Below, one piece after another: positions 1-8,570 of a stretch of DNA of 48,762 nt. The stretch comes from Candidatus Saccharimonadota bacterium (GTDB taxonomy: Bacteria; Patescibacteriota; Saccharimonadia; Saccharimonadales; SZUA-47). The translations under genes were made by a program, and so were the position numbers. The notes under the pieces are model-generated. The model saw only the letters and a list, made by a program, of their open reading frames with translations. It made no database searches and was not told where the DNA came from. The stretch is taken from NCBI GenBank assembly GCA_020428465.1, contig JAGQMY010000025.1:1-48762 (forward strand), given 5' to 3'. Positions within the stretch are counted from its first letter, which is position 1. Each line of letters opens with the position of its first letter.

Positions 1-81
1 CTTTGTGACCGGCTTTTTTCTTGCGATGAGTTATAGATGTTCAAAAGTGATGTTTACTTGAATAAAAAAATTCGGCACGAG

Positions 82-111
82 TGTTATAATATAACTGTAA
101 TGTATAAGGAG
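82..111 (+). promoter_or_regulatory. Promoter and RBS of lemA
   Basis: An extended -10 element, TGT followed by TATAAT, lies at 82-90. A clear Shine-Dalgarno AAGGAG at 106-111 sits 7 nt before a GTG start at 119 and decides that start. No convincing -35 is seen. Bases 1-81 show no gene. Confidence 0.6.
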
Positions 112-118
112 TTTTAAA

Positions 119-676
119 GTGGGTTACGTGATATTAGCAGTCGTTGGTCTTTTAGTAATAGTTTTAATCGGTATTTACAATGGCCTGATCAAAACAAAAA
201 TTCGTGTTGATGAAGCATGGAGCGATATAACCGTCCAGCTAAAACGGCGAGTTGATCTGATTCCAAACTTAGTGGAAACAGTTAAGGGTTATGCAAAGCA
301 CGAAAAAGGTGTATTTGAAGAAGTAACTAAAGCAAGAGCAGCTATGACAGGTGCAAGCGGTGTCGCTGAAACGGCTGCTGCAGACAATATGTTGAGCGGT
401 GCACTAAAGAGCCTTTTCGCAGTAGCAGAAGCATATCCTGACCTAAAAGCAAATGAAAACTTCAAAGACCTCCAAGCAGAATTGGTAGATACTGAAGATA
501 AAATTCAAGCTGCTCGTCGTTTCTATAACGCCGCTGTTCGAGATTTCAATACGAAAGTAAAAGTTTTCCCAACAGTAATCTTTGCTGGAATGTTAGGATT
601 CAAGGAAAGAGAATTTTTCGAACTTGAAGAAGCAGAGCAAGCTGCAGCTGAAAAACCAGTAGACGTTAAATTCTAA
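119..676 (+). CDS. lemA: LemA family protein
   Basis: 185 residues, normal LemA length. One N-terminal membrane helix (about residues 3-22) is followed by the family signature: EAWSDI, then LKRRVDLIPNLVETVKGYA, then long amphipathic helices ending in a Glu/Ala-rich tail. LemA proteins are membrane-anchored helical bundles of uncertain role that are very often encoded beside the HtpX protease. That pairing is present here, with one ORF inserted between them (716-1114). GTG start supported by AAGGAG at 7 nt. Family assignment is firm; function beyond envelope association is not known. Confidence 0.93.
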   Translation: MGYVILAVVGLLVIVLIGIYNGLIKTKIRVDEAWSDITVQLKRRVDLIPNLVETVKGYAKHEKGVFEEVTKARAAMTGASGVAETAAADNMLSGALKSLFAVAEAYPDLKANENFKDLQAELVDTEDKIQAARRFYNAAVRDFNTKVKVFPTVIFAGMLGFKEREFFELEEAEQAAAEKPVDVKF

Positions 677-681
677 GAAAA

Positions 682-716
682 CGTATAGTGTATAGCGGAT
701 ATCGTATTACGTATTA
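682..716 (+). repeat. Heptad repeat array, forward (5 units)
   Basis: Five uninterrupted 7-bp units of consensus CGTATNN, in phase (units at 682, 689, 696, 703, 710). The third unit is degenerate (CGGATAT). The array runs directly into the ATG of the four-helix-bundle ORF at 716. Units 704-715 form a 12-bp perfect inverted repeat with 1120-1131 in the opposing array. Confidence 0.7.
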
Positions 717-1114
717 TGGAGAATCAAACGTATGGTGAGGGAAGTATAAAATCGTTTACCAGTTTGAGAACTTGGCAAAAAGCAAAAACATTTGTTGTTA
801 GAATATATAAAATTACTAAACATTTCCCTGAAGATGAAAAATTTGGATTGGTATCACAAATTAGGCGCTCCTCAGTATCTGTAACGGCAAATATAGCCGA
901 AGGTTTTTCTCGTAATTCTGCAAACGATAAAAAACATTTTTACAGTATGAGCAAAGGATCTTTAACCGAAACATTAAGTCATTTGCACATAGCTAAAGAC
1001 CTTGGATTCATCGATTTAAAAAATTTCAAAATTCTGGAAAACGAGTGCACTGACATAAATAAGATGCTAAATGGTATGATTAAATCAGCAAAAGGAAAGG
1101 ATGCGTATACGTAA
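716..1114 (+). CDS. Four-helix-bundle protein (S23 / rRNA intervening-sequence protein family)
   Basis: 132 residues. The core FTSLRTWQKAKTFVVRIYKIT, then QIRRSSVSVTANIAEGFSR and the later SLTETLSHL match the four-helix-bundle family first described as ORFs inside 23S rRNA intervening sequences and related to the Avd accessory protein of diversity-generating retroelements. No RBS is visible before the ATG; the start and stop codons both lie within flanking heptad arrays. It separates lemA from htpX, which are normally adjacent, so it looks like an insertion. Function in this stand-alone form is unknown; a nucleic-acid-binding or mobility role is inference. Confidence 0.85.
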   Translation: MENQTYGEGSIKSFTSLRTWQKAKTFVVRIYKITKHFPEDEKFGLVSQIRRSSVSVTANIAEGFSRNSANDKKHFYSMSKGSLTETLSHLHIAKDLGFIDLKNFKILENECTDINKMLNGMIKSAKGKDAYT

Positions 1115-1146
1115 TTCTAAATACGTAATACAAAATACGAAATAAC
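1105..1146 (-). repeat. Heptad repeat array, reverse (6 units)
   Basis: Six in-phase 7-bp units, NNATACG on the plus strand (CGTATNN on the minus strand), starting at 1105, 1112, 1119, 1126, 1133 and 1140. The second and last units are degenerate. The array overlaps the last codons of the four-helix ORF and ends one base before the htpX ATG at 1147. With 682-716 it makes inverted flanks around the ORF. Confidence 0.7.
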
Positions 1147-2034
1147 ATGTATTCGGAGATTGATGCAAATAAACGCAAAACAGTTTTATTAATATTGGGT
1201 TTTGTTGTGTTTATCGGATTCTTGTCGTATTTTGGCGGACTGTATTATGGAGATTTTACAATAACAATTGGCGCCTTAATCGGGTCTATTGTGTATGCGC
1301 TTTTTAGTTATTTCGGAGCTTCTAAGGTTGCTCTAGCATTCAACGGTGCTGTAGAAATCCAAAAAAAAGATAATCCGAGGTTGTGGCGAATAGTTGAAAA
1401 TATTGCTATTACTGATGGGCTTCCGATGCCCAAAGTCCACATAATTGAAGATTCTGGATTAAATGCATTTGCAACGGGCAGAGACCCGAATCATGCTAGT
1501 GTCGCAATAACAACTGGTTTGTTAGAAATACTTGATGATTCAGAGCTAGAAGGAGTTATGGCACACGAACTGGGCCACGTTAAGAACTACGATATTAGGG
1601 TTAGTATGATTGTTTTCGGTTTAGTAATGATTGTCTCTATGCTTTCAGATATATTCTTAAGAGTAAGTTGGTATGGAGGCAGAAGGAGTAATGACGACAA
1701 CGATAATGCAAGTAATATACTGATGGTATTCGGAATCGTAGCAATGATATTAGCGCCTATCATTGCGGTGCTAATCCAATCAGCTATTTCCCGTAAAAGA
1801 GAGTATCTAGCTGATGCAACAGGTGCAATGACTACAAGATATCCTGAAGGATTAGCCAGTGCCTTAGAGAAGCTACGCGACAACAGTACTGTATTGCGCA
1901 GGCAAAATACTTCTACTGCTCATTTGTTTTTCGCAAACCCATTAAAAGGTAAGGGAATAACATCAATGTTTAGTACGCACCCACCTATAGAAGATAGGAT
2001 TGCAAAACTTAGAAGTATGGGATCAAAACTGTGA
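1147..2034 (+). CDS. htpX: HtpX-like M48 membrane zinc metalloprotease
   Basis: 295 residues, the usual size. Two N-terminal membrane helices (about 12-32 and 38-57), the zinc motif HELGH at 140-144, a second hydrophobic pair (about 152-172 and 193-215), and a downstream RKREYLADATG segment that supplies the third zinc ligand (Glu), then STHPPIEDRI near the C terminus, typical of HtpX. HtpX degrades misfolded membrane proteins in envelope stress. All catalytic residues are present. No RBS is evident; the ATG abuts the heptad array, so translation may depend on upstream lemA transcription. The 3' end overlaps the next gene by 4 nt (GTGA). Confidence 0.93.
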   Translation: MYSEIDANKRKTVLLILGFVVFIGFLSYFGGLYYGDFTITIGALIGSIVYALFSYFGASKVALAFNGAVEIQKKDNPRLWRIVENIAITDGLPMPKVHIIEDSGLNAFATGRDPNHASVAITTGLLEILDDSELEGVMAHELGHVKNYDIRVSMIVFGLVMIVSMLSDIFLRVSWYGGRRSNDDNDNASNILMVFGIVAMILAPIIAVLIQSAISRKREYLADATGAMTTRYPEGLASALEKLRDNSTVLRRQNTSTAHLFFANPLKGKGITSMFSTHPPIEDRIAKLRSMGSKL

Positions 2035-3041
2035 GCGAGTCAAAAAAAGGTAAACCGAAAGTTGTCTCTAAAAAAGTTCAAAAAGCTCAAAAAAACAAAA
2101 ACATGATTGTTAAAAAGCCAAAAATTATTAGTGATGACGCGCGTATTAGAAAAAAACCACAATACAAAAGTTTTCGCCTTCATAAGCGTGTGAAATATCC
2201 AGGCCCTTCACTCCCATCATGGTTGAAAATTTCACGTAAATCAATTAAGTTGATGCGGGCCAACAAAAAAAATATTTTTAAGTTCTTTATTATCTATGGT
2301 TTGTTGTATATGGTTTTTGTTAGAGGATTTTCATCGCCAATCAATGTCGGTGATATTAAAGATGCATTCAAACAATTTGCAGATGCCGATGTTTCGACTC
2401 TAGCGGCTAATTTCACAATAGCAGGTTTACTGCTTCAATCAACCACCAAGGCTTCTGGTGATATTTCTGGTTTATATCAAATGTTCTTATTGATAACTAG
2501 TTCGCTAGCATTAATTTGGCTATATCGTCAGCAACAAGCGGGCAATAAGGTTACGATGAAAGAGGCATTTTATCGGGGGATGTACCCAATGATCCCATTT
2601 ATTTTGATAGTTGTAGTTATAGCACTTCAGGTAATACCCGCATCTATCGGGAATTTTTTATTTAGAACCGTTATAGACAATTTTATTGCCGTTACTTTTC
2701 TAGAGCAATTTGTCTGGTTTCTGCTTTTTATTTCATTACTTCTGCTGTCAACTTATATGATTAGTTCTTCACTTATAGCTCTGATGGTTGTTACGTTGCC
2801 AGAAATGACTCCAAAAATAGCTTTACAAAAAGCCAAAGAACTAGTTACATTTCGACGCTTTAGTGTTCTAAGGAAAGTTTTAGCATTAATTATTCTGCTG
2901 ACGGTTGTTTTCATTAGCATAGTATTCCCTTCAATATTCATATCCGCAATATTAGCGCAAATCCTGTTCTATATATTGGTTATTTTGGCGATACCATTCG
3001 CCACTGCATACCTATTTGTTCTTTATAGAGAGTTACTATGA
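2031..3041 (+). CDS. Multi-span membrane protein, unknown function
   Basis: 336 residues, GTG start overlapping the htpX stop. A very basic, lysine-rich N-terminal 85 residues (likely cytosolic) precede about six membrane helices in two groups (roughly 90-110, 160-180, 185-215, 225-255, 275-300, 305-330). I do not recognise a named family; the layout resembles the membrane domains of DUF975/YciC-type proteins but no diagnostic motif is seen. Overlaps on both sides (GTGA with htpX, ATGA with ligA) place it in one operon from htpX to the rdgB-like gene. Confidence 0.75.
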   Translation: MSESKKGKPKVVSKKVQKAQKNKNMIVKKPKIISDDARIRKKPQYKSFRLHKRVKYPGPSLPSWLKISRKSIKLMRANKKNIFKFFIIYGLLYMVFVRGFSSPINVGDIKDAFKQFADADVSTLAANFTIAGLLLQSTTKASGDISGLYQMFLLITSSLALIWLYRQQQAGNKVTMKEAFYRGMYPMIPFILIVVVIALQVIPASIGNFLFRTVIDNFIAVTFLEQFVWFLLFISLLLLSTYMISSSLIALMVVTLPEMTPKIALQKAKELVTFRRFSVLRKVLALIILLTVVFISIVFPSIFISAILAQILFYILVILAIPFATAYLFVLYRELL

Positions 3042-5056
3042 CACACCGTAGTGAAGCCATTGAACGCATAAAAAAACTCAGGGACGTCATTAATGACTAT
3101 AGGTATCATTATCATGTTTTAGATGAATCGATCATGAGCGATGCAGCAGCTGATGGTTTGAAGCATGAGCTAGCCAAATTAGAAGAAGAATATCCAGACT
3201 TGATTACACCTGATTCACCAACGCAACGTGTAGCTGGCCAAGCACTTGATAAGTTTGAAAAAGTTGAGCATAAATATCCTATGATGAGCTTGACAGATGT
3301 GTTCAACCGAGAAGAAGTAGAAGCATGGGTTGAAAGAATATTAAAACTGTCTCCTTCAGCTAAATTAGAATTTTTTACAGATATAAAAATGGATGGACTT
3401 GCTTGCTCATTGATATATGAAGATGGAATCCTCGCTACAGCCGTTACGCGTGGAGACGGCAAAGTTGGTGAAAATGTAACCGCCAATATACGAACAATTG
3501 ATAATATCCCCTTAAAATTACGGAACTCTCTTGGGTATGAGAGTTTGCTTAGCGGTAGAACAGAAGTTCGGGGTGAAATCGTGATATATAAAAAAGATTT
3601 TAACAAGCTTAATGAAGCCAGAAGGCTATCTGGAGAACCCGAGTTTGCTAATCCTAGAAACTTAGCAGCCGGAACGATTCGTCAACTAGATCCTAAGTTG
3701 GTTGCTGAGCGACGCATGCATTTCTTAGCATACGATATGATTCGTGATAATCCCGAAGATGTTCCAACATATTCATGGGCATACGAGGCAATAAGGCACA
3801 TTGGGATTTCTGCAAATAAAAATGCCCAGGTACACAAATCAATCGATGAAGTTATGGATTACGTAAGTACTTGGGAAGATAAACGCAGAAAGCTAGCATT
3901 TAATACTGACGGATTAGTTATTAAATTAAATGATAGAAAGCTTTACTCAGACTTAGGCGTAGTAGGTAAGACTCCGCGTGGTGCAATAGCATTCAAATAC
4001 GCGGCTGAAGAAGCAGTAACTGTTGTACGAGACATTGTGATTAGTATTGGACGTACAGGAGCAGCTACACCGGTAGCTGTATTTGATCCAGTTGTTGTTG
4101 CCGGAACTACTGTTAAGCATGCATCGCTTCATAATGCTGACGAAATTGCGCGCAAAGATATTCGTATCGGAGACACTGTGGTGATATTTAAGGCCGGAGA
4201 CATTATTCCCCAAGTCTCTAAAGTATTAACCGATCTTCGACCTGATACTTCTCGAAGATTTGATTTTGAGCATGAACTTGCAAGGCAATATCCTGAGCTT
4301 GAATTTATACGCCCCGAAGGCGAAGCAGTGTATAGAGTTAAGGGGTCAAGCGGACCATTAATTTTGAAAAGATCACTTGAGCATTATGCTAGTAAAAGTG
4401 CCTTAGATATTGATGGCCTGGGAGAAAAAAATGTCGATGCACTTGTTGATGCTAAACTTGTTAAGGATATTGCTGATTTGTACAAATTATCCTATGAACA
4501 ACTGATTAATCTGGATAGATTTGCTGAGTTGTCGACGAATAATTTACTAAACGCAATTGCTGATAAAAAACATCCATCACTGGCTAAATTTATCTACGCT
4601 CTAGGTATAAGACATGTTGGTGCGCAGACGGCAGTAGATTTAGCTAATACTTTCAAGAACTTAGATAATCTAGGATCTGCCGAATATCACACCCTGATGG
4701 AAGTGAAAGGTATTGGCGAGATTGTTGCAGAGTCAATTTTAGCTTGGTTTGCGGATGATGATAACTTAGAATTGTTAGCAAAATTTAGAAGCCTTGGTGT
4801 ATGGCCAGATGATGTTAAGCACGTCGGTGGCCCGTTGAGCGGTAAAAGTTTCGTAATCACAGGGACGCTTGCAACCATGGGTCGGGACCTTGCTGCCGAG
4901 AAAATAAGAGCCCTAGGAGGCACTTTCCAATCAGCAGTAGCTAAAGGTACTACATATTTAGTTATGGGTGAAAAAGCCGGACAGTCCAAAGCAGACAAAG
5001 CTCGCGCTCTCGGAACAGAAGTAATAAACGAAGAACAACTGTTAAAAATGCTATGA
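3038..5056 (+). CDS. ligA: NAD-dependent DNA ligase (zinc-finger cysteines absent)
   Basis: 672 residues, normal LigA length. Joins nicks in DNA using NAD+. Order: Ia domain (1-70, with LITPDSPTQRV), adenylation domain with catalytic Lys in KMDG (K117), OB domain (IGRTGAATPVAVF, about 337-349), HhH region (GLGEKNVDAL; GIRHVGAQTA) and a C-terminal BRCT domain (GKSFVITGTLATMGRDLA onward). Two oddities: residues 405-445, where LigA normally has a Cys4 zinc finger, contain no cysteine at all, and the NMN-contacting Tyr of the Ia domain (E. coli Tyr35) is Ala38, while Tyr22, His23, Asp32 and Asp36 equivalents (Y25, H26, D35, D39) remain. Overlaps neighbours by 4 nt on each side. Confidence 0.96.
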   Translation: MTHRSEAIERIKKLRDVINDYRYHYHVLDESIMSDAAADGLKHELAKLEEEYPDLITPDSPTQRVAGQALDKFEKVEHKYPMMSLTDVFNREEVEAWVERILKLSPSAKLEFFTDIKMDGLACSLIYEDGILATAVTRGDGKVGENVTANIRTIDNIPLKLRNSLGYESLLSGRTEVRGEIVIYKKDFNKLNEARRLSGEPEFANPRNLAAGTIRQLDPKLVAERRMHFLAYDMIRDNPEDVPTYSWAYEAIRHIGISANKNAQVHKSIDEVMDYVSTWEDKRRKLAFNTDGLVIKLNDRKLYSDLGVVGKTPRGAIAFKYAAEEAVTVVRDIVISIGRTGAATPVAVFDPVVVAGTTVKHASLHNADEIARKDIRIGDTVVIFKAGDIIPQVSKVLTDLRPDTSRRFDFEHELARQYPELEFIRPEGEAVYRVKGSSGPLILKRSLEHYASKSALDIDGLGEKNVDALVDAKLVKDIADLYKLSYEQLINLDRFAELSTNNLLNAIADKKHPSLAKFIYALGIRHVGAQTAVDLANTFKNLDNLGSAEYHTLMEVKGIGEIVAESILAWFADDDNLELLAKFRSLGVWPDDVKHVGGPLSGKSFVITGTLATMGRDLAAEKIRALGGTFQSAVAKGTTYLVMGEKAGQSKADKARALGTEVINEEQLLKML

Positions 5057-5598
5057 AGTTTGTTTATGTTACTGGTAACGAGCATAAAGCAAAATTATTC
5101 AACGATATGGTTGGACTTAAGATAGAGCATGAAAAAGCTGATGTAGAAGAAATACAGAGTTTAGATTTAGCTGAAATAATCGAGCATAAAGCTAAATCTG
5201 CATATAAAAAACTAAATAAGCCAGTGATTGTTGAAGATACGAAGCTTGTTTTTAATGAGCTCGGAAAATTACCAGGCCCTTTAATCAAATGGTTTCTAGA
5301 AAGTATAGGTGTTGAAGGTCTCTGCAAATTACTTGATGGACGCGATAAATCAGCTGTCGCTGGTGCGGCAATCGCTTGTTTCGACGGCGAAAATTTAGAA
5401 ATTTTTGAGAAAGAGTTATCAGGAAAATTAAGCGATAAGCCAAGGGGTAAAAGTGGCTTTGGTTGGAACGTTGTATTTATCCCTACCGGTTCTGATAGAA
5501 CATTAGGTGAAATGAATCAAGCAGAGTTTAAGAAATACTACCTACAAATAAAACCGTTTAAAGAACTACGACGCTACCTTGACAGTCAAGAAGCATAA
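5053..5598 (+). CDS. RdgB/HAM1-type non-canonical purine NTP pyrophosphatase
   Basis: 181 residues. Starts MKFVYVTGNEHKAKLF, the nucleotide-binding signature of the Ham1/RdgB (ITPase) family, followed by EDTKLVFNELGKLPGPLIKW and the substrate-binding SGFGWNVVFIP. These enzymes hydrolyse dITP, ITP and XTP to monophosphates and protect DNA from deaminated purines. The ATGA overlap with ligA couples it to a DNA-repair partner. All visible family motifs are retained. Could alternatively be annotated as XTP/dITP diphosphatase; same family. Confidence 0.9.
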   Translation: MKFVYVTGNEHKAKLFNDMVGLKIEHEKADVEEIQSLDLAEIIEHKAKSAYKKLNKPVIVEDTKLVFNELGKLPGPLIKWFLESIGVEGLCKLLDGRDKSAVAGAAIACFDGENLEIFEKELSGKLSDKPRGKSGFGWNVVFIPTGSDRTLGEMNQAEFKKYYLQIKPFKELRRYLDSQEA

Positions 5599-5599
5599 G

Positions 5600-5619
5600 C
5601 GTATAAACTTACTTATACG
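5600..5619. repeat. Small palindrome resembling one unit of each heptad array
   Basis: Arms CGTATAA (5600-5606) and TTATACG (5613-5619) with a 6-nt loop, just after the rdgB-like stop. The arms match the CGTATNN unit seen elsewhere in the window. No T-tract follows, so it is not a standard intrinsic terminator. Confidence 0.35.
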
Positions 5620-5722
5620 GGTATCTAAGGCTCGAGTAAAATAAAAATATCCGTTCTTCGCTCTAGTGAGCTTCGAAGGACAAGAAACAAAAAACGCCCG
5701 AGCCGGGTGGGCGATACCCGAT

Positions 5723-5750
5723 AAAGATTGGCTATAAAGGTCAATCTTTT
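5723..5750 (+). terminator. Possible terminator upstream of tRNA-Ala
   Basis: AAAGATTG (5723-5730) and CAATCTTT (5742-5749) form an 8-bp stem followed by a T-rich run. Just upstream at 5696-5720 there is a further GC-rich palindromic stretch (CGCCC ... GGGCG and CGGGT ... ACCCG). Likely ends the lemA-to-rdgB operon. The rest of 5620-5787 shows no gene. Confidence 0.35.
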
Positions 5751-5787
5751 ACATTTTACTCTTTTACTTTATACTTTTTACTTGTCT

Positions 5788-5864
5788 GGGGCTGTAGCTC
5801 AGTTGGCTAGAGCGCTTGTATGGCATACAAGAGGTCAGGAGTTCGAGTCTCCTTAGCTCCACCA
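5788..5864 (+). tRNA. tRNA-Ala (anticodon GGC)
   Basis: 77 nt including an encoded CCA. Acceptor GGGGCTG pairs with TAGCTCC, D-arm GCTC...GAGC, anticodon stem CTTGT/ACAAG with loop ATGGCAT, giving anticodon GGC, and T-arm with GTTCGAGTC. Discriminator is A. A run of T follows at once. It reads GCC/GCU alanine codons. Confidence 0.95.
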
Positions 5865-5928
5865 CTTTTTAGTAATCAGAGCAAAATCTATAATATAAAA
5901 TCTATTTAAGCCTGGTACAATACAATAC

Positions 5929-6900
5929 ATGAATATGAAAAAATTATTGTCTGGAATCAAAAAATGGTTTAACAGACTATATCGAGCACTAATAGTCCTT
6001 GTTTCAGGGTGGAATTTGCGTAAATTAGCTAAGGCATTTGTTTCAATTGCTGTGGTGTTTTTGTTAGCTGGAAGTTATCTATGGTACACACGACTATATC
6101 TAAATAATGATCGACGATTCTGGATGGCTATCGAAAACAGTATGGCAACGCCAAGTGTTACGAGAACCTTAAACTCCGGCGGAACAGGTAACAAGGTTGT
6201 ACAAACTCAGCAATTCTTCTTTTCCCCGCAAATGGCGACTCGTAGTCATGTAAGCTATGAACAGAAAAATGCTGTAGTTAATACTACTGTTGAAACGGAG
6301 GGTCTCTCGTTCGTAGGAGCCGATTATTCGAGGTACACATCATTCAATACGAACCAGAAAAAAGAAGATGGTTCATCTCCGAACTTAGACAGTGTTCTTA
6401 ACAAATGGGAAAGTTCTGAATACACGGATGAAGAACTTGATAATTCAAGATTAAACTATATAAGCGAGCATGTCTCATTGGTTGTATTCGGTAACTTCGA
6501 TGCTAATACAAGACATGAATTTATTAGAGAATTAAAAGATAACAATGCTTATACGATTACCAATGTTACAGAATCAACTGAAGATGGAAGAAAATTGTTA
6601 AGCTATAGCGTTAAAGTCAACTTGAAAGCATATACGACATTGCTTCAAAAAGCATTTACAGCTGCCGGTTTCGGCGAATTTCCACCACTTAACCCCGATA
6701 ACTACAAAGAAGGAGTGACTATTAACTCAGGTATTCGTGTTGATAAGAACTCTGGTGAGGTAGTCGGCGTAAGTTTCGGAAGCAGAACAGAAGTATACAA
6801 TGGATACGGTATCCAAATTAATGTACAGAAACCTGATGCAGAATTTAGTAGTGGACAACTGCAAGAATTTGTCCAACAAGAAATCGGCACAGCCCTTTAA
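5929..6900 (+). CDS. Single-pass membrane-anchored protein, unknown function
   Basis: 323 residues. A basic N-terminal stretch and one membrane helix (about 35-55) lead to a roughly 265-residue extracytoplasmic domain rich in Asn/Ser/Thr with TVETEGLSFVGADYSRYTSF and a C-terminal beta-rich part. No family recognised. A TGG-TACAAT extended -10 at 5913-5921 lies 7 nt before the ATG and there is no RBS, so the mRNA is probably leaderless. The same topology (basic tail, one helix, exposed domain) is repeated in the next gene, suggesting a related envelope role; this is inference. Confidence 0.75.
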   Translation: MNMKKLLSGIKKWFNRLYRALIVLVSGWNLRKLAKAFVSIAVVFLLAGSYLWYTRLYLNNDRRFWMAIENSMATPSVTRTLNSGGTGNKVVQTQQFFFSPQMATRSHVSYEQKNAVVNTTVETEGLSFVGADYSRYTSFNTNQKKEDGSSPNLDSVLNKWESSEYTDEELDNSRLNYISEHVSLVVFGNFDANTRHEFIRELKDNNAYTITNVTESTEDGRKLLSYSVKVNLKAYTTLLQKAFTAAGFGEFPPLNPDNYKEGVTINSGIRVDKNSGEVVGVSFGSRTEVYNGYGIQINVQKPDAEFSSGQLQEFVQQEIGTAL

Positions 6901-6958
6901 TACATAAGAATTTTAAGCTATACTTCAGTTATTAATGCCATAAGGAGAGGCTAATAAG

Positions 6959-8521
6959 ATGGAGGATAATAATTCTAACGCAAACGAGGGTGCCGAAAAT
7001 ACCTCTCTTGAGCAAAGTGGGCCAACGGTATTGCCCGAAAACTCAAATACTCAGACACAAACAGCGCAACCGCAAAGTATAGACCAACCAAGTCCAGCGA
7101 CCGACATGAGCCAGACAACTCAAGCTGTACCGACTCAACAAGTTCAAGCGACACCTGAAATGAATATGGATGGACAAGTAACAACTTCAAGTACAAAAAA
7201 GATTAAGCCAAAATGGTTTTTGCCTGCAGTTTTTGCGGCTATATTGATTCTTGGAGGTGGTGCCGCTGCTTATCTCACGGTTTTCCAAAAAAATCCTACC
7301 TCCGCCTGGAAAAGTGCGCTTAAAAATACCGCCAACGCAATAGATAGCTATATCATTAATTCTAAAAATAATCAGAAAAAAGGCTCTAAAATCGACGGCA
7401 ATTTTAAGGTCAGCAGTCCTATCGCTGTTGACGGATCAATTAGTGGTAAGTCATATGCATCCAACGCTGAATTAAGCCTAGATTTTGGCGCTGCCGGTGC
7501 GCGAGTAAATTCTGAGGTTAAGATGATTGCAGAAAGCGAAAATGCTACACCAGATATTTACTTCAAAGTTAGTGGTTTAGAAGGAATCGATTCATTGTTA
7601 ACGGCCTTCGGCGATACAGAATCTGCTGGAGTAGCTAGTTTATTCTCGAGCGTAAATAATCAGTGGTTTTTCGTTGACCATACTCTAATAGATCAAGCAA
7701 GCGCAGGTTCACAAGACTCTGGTCTAACCTTAAGCCCAGATGAACTAAATGACATAGCTACGAAAATTAGTGCTGTGATAAGGGATAGATTATTATCGAC
7801 AGCAGTAGATAAAGCCGTCTTTAAGATAAATGAAAAATACGGTAAAGAAGATTTTGATGGAGTATCGACTTTCAAGATAAACGTGGCAGTTGATAAAGAT
7901 AAATTCAAAGATTTCGTTACTGCTCTAAAAGATTCAATCAAAGATACGAAGCTAGAAGAATTACTCAAAACCGGGCAAACCGATAAAACTTTGGAAGAAG
8001 CATTACAGTTCGATGATATGTTAAAACAACTTGATAGTGCGGACTTTTCTAAAGTTAATACAGATGTTTGGGTTGAAGCAAATGGTGGCTATATCCGAAA
8101 TATAAGATTCTACCCGATGCCCGACCAAAAAGATTCTAATTATTTGGACGTTGGTCTGAAGCTACAGAACGGAAGCGATAAATATCCAATTGAAATAAAG
8201 GCAGTGTTCGACGACAGTGGCTCAAAAGGAACGTTCACTTTCGGAGTTGAACTAGATAAAAATACAACTGACGCTACTTTGTCGTTTAACCTAGACTTGA
8301 ACTCAGACGGTGGAAACGTTAAAGCAAATGGGACACTTGCAATATCTGGATCGGATGAGCAAGTTACACCAGAGAAGCCAAGTGACGCCATGAATATTTT
8401 CCAGCTAATTGGTGGGTTACAACAGGGCTACGGGCTTATGCCAACGAATTACGACACTGGATATGACTATAATTCTCTAATGTACGACAATATATACGAC
8501 GACGTACAACTTTCGAACTAG
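6959..8521 (+). CDS. Membrane-anchored surface protein with disordered N-terminal tail, unknown function
   Basis: 520 residues. Residues 1-78 are a Gln/Thr/Pro/Asn-rich low-complexity cytosolic tail; one membrane helix spans about 86-108; the rest is a large exposed domain with repeated beta-strand-like segments (KIDGNFKVSSPIAVDGSISG, later KVNTDVWVEANGGYIRNIRF), reminiscent of lipoprotein-like LppX folds but without a diagnostic motif. Start supported by AAGGAG at 6942-6947. A TATACT at 6919-6924 could be its own -10. Pairs with the preceding membrane-anchored gene. Function unknown. Confidence 0.75.
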   Translation: MEDNNSNANEGAENTSLEQSGPTVLPENSNTQTQTAQPQSIDQPSPATDMSQTTQAVPTQQVQATPEMNMDGQVTTSSTKKIKPKWFLPAVFAAILILGGGAAAYLTVFQKNPTSAWKSALKNTANAIDSYIINSKNNQKKGSKIDGNFKVSSPIAVDGSISGKSYASNAELSLDFGAAGARVNSEVKMIAESENATPDIYFKVSGLEGIDSLLTAFGDTESAGVASLFSSVNNQWFFVDHTLIDQASAGSQDSGLTLSPDELNDIATKISAVIRDRLLSTAVDKAVFKINEKYGKEDFDGVSTFKINVAVDKDKFKDFVTALKDSIKDTKLEELLKTGQTDKTLEEALQFDDMLKQLDSADFSKVNTDVWVEANGGYIRNIRFYPMPDQKDSNYLDVGLKLQNGSDKYPIEIKAVFDDSGSKGTFTFGVELDKNTTDATLSFNLDLNSDGGNVKANGTLAISGSDEQVTPEKPSDAMNIFQLIGGLQQGYGLMPTNYDTGYDYNSLMYDNIYDDVQLSN

Positions 8522-8570
8522 ATAAATATTACACAAGACACCTTGCCTTAAACTAGGATATAATATACTC

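Noticed and set aside
1-81. Possible 3' end of an upstream gene
   Set aside because: No reading frame on either strand gives a recognisable protein end.
716-1114. 23S rRNA intervening sequence
   Set aside because: The ORF belongs to the family, but no rRNA sequence surrounds it.
682-1146. CRISPR-like array
   Set aside because: The repeat unit is only 7 bp with no spacers of 25-40 bp, and no cas gene is present.
1587-1883. Minus-strand ORF of 98 codons inside htpX
   Set aside because: Fully antisense to a well-supported M48 protease; no promoter, RBS or recognisable domain.
3112-3606. Minus-strand 164-codon ORF inside ligA
   Set aside because: Shadow of ligA; composition (Ser-rich, no domain) is typical of an antisense reading.
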